From Hormiphora californensis (taxonomy: Eukaryota; Ctenophora; Tentaculata; Cydippida; Pleurobrachiidae), in the NCBI GenBank assembly GCA_020137815.1, contig CM035352.1, positions 1,776,529 through 1,840,528 of the forward strand: DNA of 64,000 bases. Reading direction: 5' to 3'. Positions 61,008 to 64,000 of the stretch are shown here, piece by piece; position 1 is the stretch's first letter; the number at the start of each line of letters is the position of its first letter. The notes beneath the pieces were generated by a model, which was not told the DNA's origin, searched no databases, and saw nothing but the letters and a program-made list of their open reading frames with translations. A program made the translations under genes and the position numbers.

Positions 61008-61110
61008 TCACTCACCCCCCTTCCCCAGGTCATCCTGCCTCCTAACTCACCCCCTTCCCCAGGTCATCCTGCCTCCTAACTCACCCCCCTTCCCTAGGTT
61101 ATCCTGACCC
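61008..61110. repeat. 34-bp satellite, left fragment
   Basis: About three copies of CTCACCCCCTTCCCCAGG-TCATCCTGCCTCCTAA. The array resumes at 62546, so the sequence between looks inserted. Confidence 0.85.
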
Positions 61111-61129
61111 CTAACTCACTTCTCACATA

Positions 61130-62545
61130 TCACTTATCATCACTTCTCACATATCACTTATCAGTTTCGTTTGAAAAGCTCGCTTCTGATAATTTTTTGA
61201 TCTTCCACCGTTGTACACGCGAACGAGCATGGCCTCCAAGTTGGATCGTGCCTTCACTATCTGGCGGAATGGCGGCCCGGGCAACAGAGCTACTACTGCT
61301 GATTACAGCCGGCTGGAGATGTCCATCGTATCTACCTTGAGACGAGTCGGTGGGTACCCTGACCCTAACAAGGAAGGTGGCACATTCGACCTGAACAAGC
61401 TGACCACCACCTATCTCTCAACTCTAGATACCAACAAGAAAGTTAGTTTTATTTCTGATATGGCGGGCTTACTTTGGTATCTTGCGCTCCTCTCAGTCGG
61501 TTGCTAAGAAGAACTTGTCAGATGACATGCGATCGGTTCAGAACAGTTTCTGTGTGTAGCGATGAATCAAAAGAGAAGGGTAGAAAAAGCTTATGAGCAT
61601 CTGGACCACACCCGAGACCGTCTTGACATTGCTACAGATCTGTTATTAGACCGTGATTCCAAATCATTGAACTGCAATCAAGATCAGTGCCCTGAAAGAC
61701 TCGATCATATCCATGAAGATACCATGCTAAGAAGAGCGTGGCCTACTGTACCAGTTGTAAAGACGAGATTCAGAATTACTCTGCTGTTCTCCAGACAGCT
61801 GCTACTGCGGTACCAGACCTGTGTATCTGCCCTTGCTCCCAGCAAACTACAACAGCCATTGCCACGCTTCAGTTGATCGTAGTAACAACCTGAGTTGGGT
61901 ACGGTCTGCCAGAGAGTGACCAGCTAAGCGACAGTACTTAGTCAAGATCATTTGTAACATTTGTCTGAAGCGCAGTGTTATCAGAGTGGCACGACTGTAG
62001 GAGAGGTGGTGAGGGAGTGCGGCCAGTGCGGGTGGTGCTGAGGAACAGAGAGATTTGCAGGACTATTTTGGGACAATCAGCGATGCTGAAGGACTACTGA
62101 CCGTATCATCAGTGTTTAATTGCACCGGACGATCAGTAGAAGAGAGAGCAGAGAGAAAAGAATAGTTACTAAACTGAGAGAGAGAAAAAAATGAACCTGA
62201 TAAATTTTGGAGGATTAGAAGAGGCTTATTGTAAAGAGTGAGACGTGAGAAGTGTTGCGAGAGATTAGAGAGATAGAGATTAATGATTTAACTTTTGAGA
62301 TACGGTTTATTTCTAGTTTTATAATTTTTTATGGTTTTCAGTTTTGTAAAGACATAGTGCGGACAGGTGGGGTAGCACGGTCAAAGCACACAAAAGACCA
62401 ACCGTCTTCGTGCTAACGACCCTGTTACGCCACCCTAATCCTCACTCAGTTTGGTCTTGTGTGGCTGGTTTGCTTCCTATTATAATATGATTATTTCGGC
62501 GCAATGCCACTGCCAGCGGCAGTTTTGATTGATTGATTGATTGAA
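61130..62545 (+). mobile_element. Retroposed segment with (TTGA)n tail, inserted in a satellite
   Basis: It sits between two fragments of the same 34-bp satellite. Its right end is GCAATGCCACTGCCAGCGGC-type sequence followed by TTGATTGATTGATTGATTGA (62526-62545), a simple tail typical of some non-LTR retrotransposons and SINEs. The left part contains a coding-like relic (61229-61908). Confidence 0.5.
61229..61908 (+). pseudogene. Intronless, frameshifted coding relic of unknown family
   Basis: ATG at 61229 opens MASKLDRAFTIWRNGGPG and continues to DTNKKVSF before stopping at 61507. A second frame has SVAKKNLSDDMRSVQNSF, then MNQKRRVEKAYEHLDHTRDR (61562 on). A third resumes CTSCKDEIQNYSAVLQTAAT to a stop near 61908. 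The texture is coding-like throughout but split by at least two frame changes. Together with the retroposon-like tail this suggests a retrocopy. The family is not recognised. Confidence 0.35.
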
Positions 62546-63012
62546 AGCTCACCCCCTTCCCCAGGTCATCCTGCCTCCTAACTCACCCCCTTCCCTAGGT
62601 TATCCTGACCCCTAATTCACCCCCTTCCCTAGGTCATCCTGCCTCCTAACTCACCCCCTTCCTTAGGTCATCCTGCCTCCTAACTCCCCCCCTTCCCCAG
62701 TCATCCTGCCTCCCTAACTCACCCCCTTCCCTAGGTTAATCCTGACCCCTAACCACCTCCCTTCCCTAGGTTATCCCTGCCCCCTAACTCACCCCCCTTC
62801 CCTAGGTTTATCCTGACCCCTAACTCACCCCCTTCCCTAGTTATCCTGACCCCTACTCGCCCCCTTCCCTAGGTTCCTGACCCCTAACTCACCCCCCTTC
62901 CCTAGTTTATCCTGACCCCTAACTCACCCTACCCCTTCCCCAGGTCATCCTGCCTCCTAACTCCACCCCCTTCCCTAGGTCACTCCCTTCCCCGGGTTAT
63001 CCTGCCTCCTGA
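62546..63012. repeat. 34-bp satellite, right fragment, about 13 copies
   Basis: Repeats of CTCACCCCCTTCCCTAGGTT plus ATCCTGACCCCTAA with many indels, ending at CCTCCTGATAG. CAAAGTGACAGGGTTACAGT-like repeats follow (63055-63190), mirroring the order left of 61008. Confidence 0.9.
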
Positions 63013-63190
63013 TAGTACTGATCACTGACTGATCACTGACTGATGATTGATTGGATGACAGGTGACTGGGTTACAGTGGAGGCAAGTGACAGGGTACAGT
63101 GGGCAAGGTGCAGGGTGACAAGGGGAGAAAAGGTGACGGGTTTACAAAGAGGGACAAAAGGACAGGGTTGACAGTCATGGGAGACAAAGT

Positions 63191-64000
63191 ACAGAAACAT
63201 TGTACCGCTGCAGCATGATACGATACACACGGATGTCCGTTAGCTACTATTTGAACTCCAGACAGGTTGAGTTTTCAAACCAGCTGCAGCTGGCCCCCTA
63301 GCCTTTCGGAATGATGTAAATTTGAAACCAAACGCTAGGGCAATAACTTATAAAACCTTATGAGGCAGTGTTTGACAACACTGTTTGTTGGTGTCTCCCT
63401 CTCTTTGTCCTCAGAGTGGACACTCTTTCATAGAGATATCCCAGAATCATGATCACCCCCGGCCCCCAGAGTCTTGTGGCCCAGACATCTCTTCTCACTG
63501 TGTTGAGTTACCTAACAACTGGTGTTGTTGTGGTCGTTACGACAGTACGGTACTGGAACATAATGCTACCTTTGAATGGGGGGTTCTGACAAGTTCGAAG
63601 AATGAATTGGAGTGACGTAGTTGTAACGGTGAGGATGAGTAATTCGAGATGTGAACGATAATTATAATTACTCAGAATAGAATAATTATTATAGGATCGC
63701 CTCCGTTCGACCTTCATCATGATGATGCTGCAGCAAGAACAAATCTTGGAAATTACTTCTTTGGCCGGACTTGTGTATAAATGGCACATATTATATAAAA
63801 ATGAAGTTTCTTCGTGAATTATGTTTTTTTCTGGCATGCGACAATAAGCATTTGAACTTCCACAGATTTTAGAGCATTTTCAAATTGAAGTAATGAAGTG
63901 AAGTACTTCTGAGTTGAAAATACTTCAAACAAAATCTGCAACGGATTTATGAAGCATTTTCAAATTGAAGTAAATGAAGTGAAGTATCTTCGAGTGGACA
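63191..64000. other. Window end, no gene recognised
   Basis: A plus ORF at 63385-63615 follows a possible acceptor and has several cysteines (CGPDISSHC, NWCCCG), but there is no family match, so it stays unproven. 63870-64000 is built of GAAGTA/ACTTC units like those at 59560-60070. Confidence 0.45.

Overview
The window is animal nuclear DNA from an invertebrate. Genes are split into many short exons (about 60-450 nt) by GT-AG introns of roughly 60-400 nt, and products include lebercilin, a SAMD15-type protein, a TMC channel relic and mosaic secreted proteins built from thrombospondin, Ig, fibronectin, PAN and lectin-like modules. A sponge or other early-branching metazoan fits best, but this is an inference from content and not a demonstrated placement. 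Simple repeats (long GA/CT tracts, G/C homopolymers), foldback elements and minisatellites are abundant, mostly inside introns.

Layout. 1-57: possible first exon of a minus-strand gene leaving the window. 1068-7443 (+): a 17-exon secreted mosaic with a chitin-binding-like domain, a stonustoxin-family (SNTX) MACPF-like region with thioredoxin-like part, three FN3-like repeats, a coiled coil and two PAN domains. 8906-9550 (+): frameshifted coding relic. 11321-12902 (+): short tropomyosin-like coiled coil with an intronic 47-bp minisatellite. 13805-19800 (-): SAMD15-like gene whose third intron holds two foldback elements, one of 3.6 kb. 20945-23060 (+): intronless TMC relic with about ten frame changes. 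25274-30909 (+): lebercilin (LCA5). 31687-50202 (-): a 44-exon, about 2,135-residue secreted protein with THSD7-like TSP1 repeats, two Ig-like domains and an intelectin-like C-terminus. 50865-59398 (-): long myosin-tail-like coiled coil. 61130-62545: retroposed segment ending in (TTGA)n, inserted in a 34-bp satellite.

How the genes relate. Lebercilin is an established ciliary protein; SAMD15 is poorly characterised; the coiled coil could be cytoskeletal or centrosomal. The SNTX-family mosaic and the TSP1/Ig/lectin mosaic are both secreted, cysteine-rich and matrix- or defence-like. Nothing shows that they work together.

The observations I rate highest are: the SNTX mosaic architecture; the TSP1-Ig-intelectin mosaic; four cases where a tandem repeat spans or abuts a 3' splice site; the 3.6-kb palindrome in the SAMD15 intron; and many RFX X-box-like palindromes in introns. 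Exon models come from manual splice-phase reading. The three longest intact genes were checked for phase continuity across nearly all junctions.
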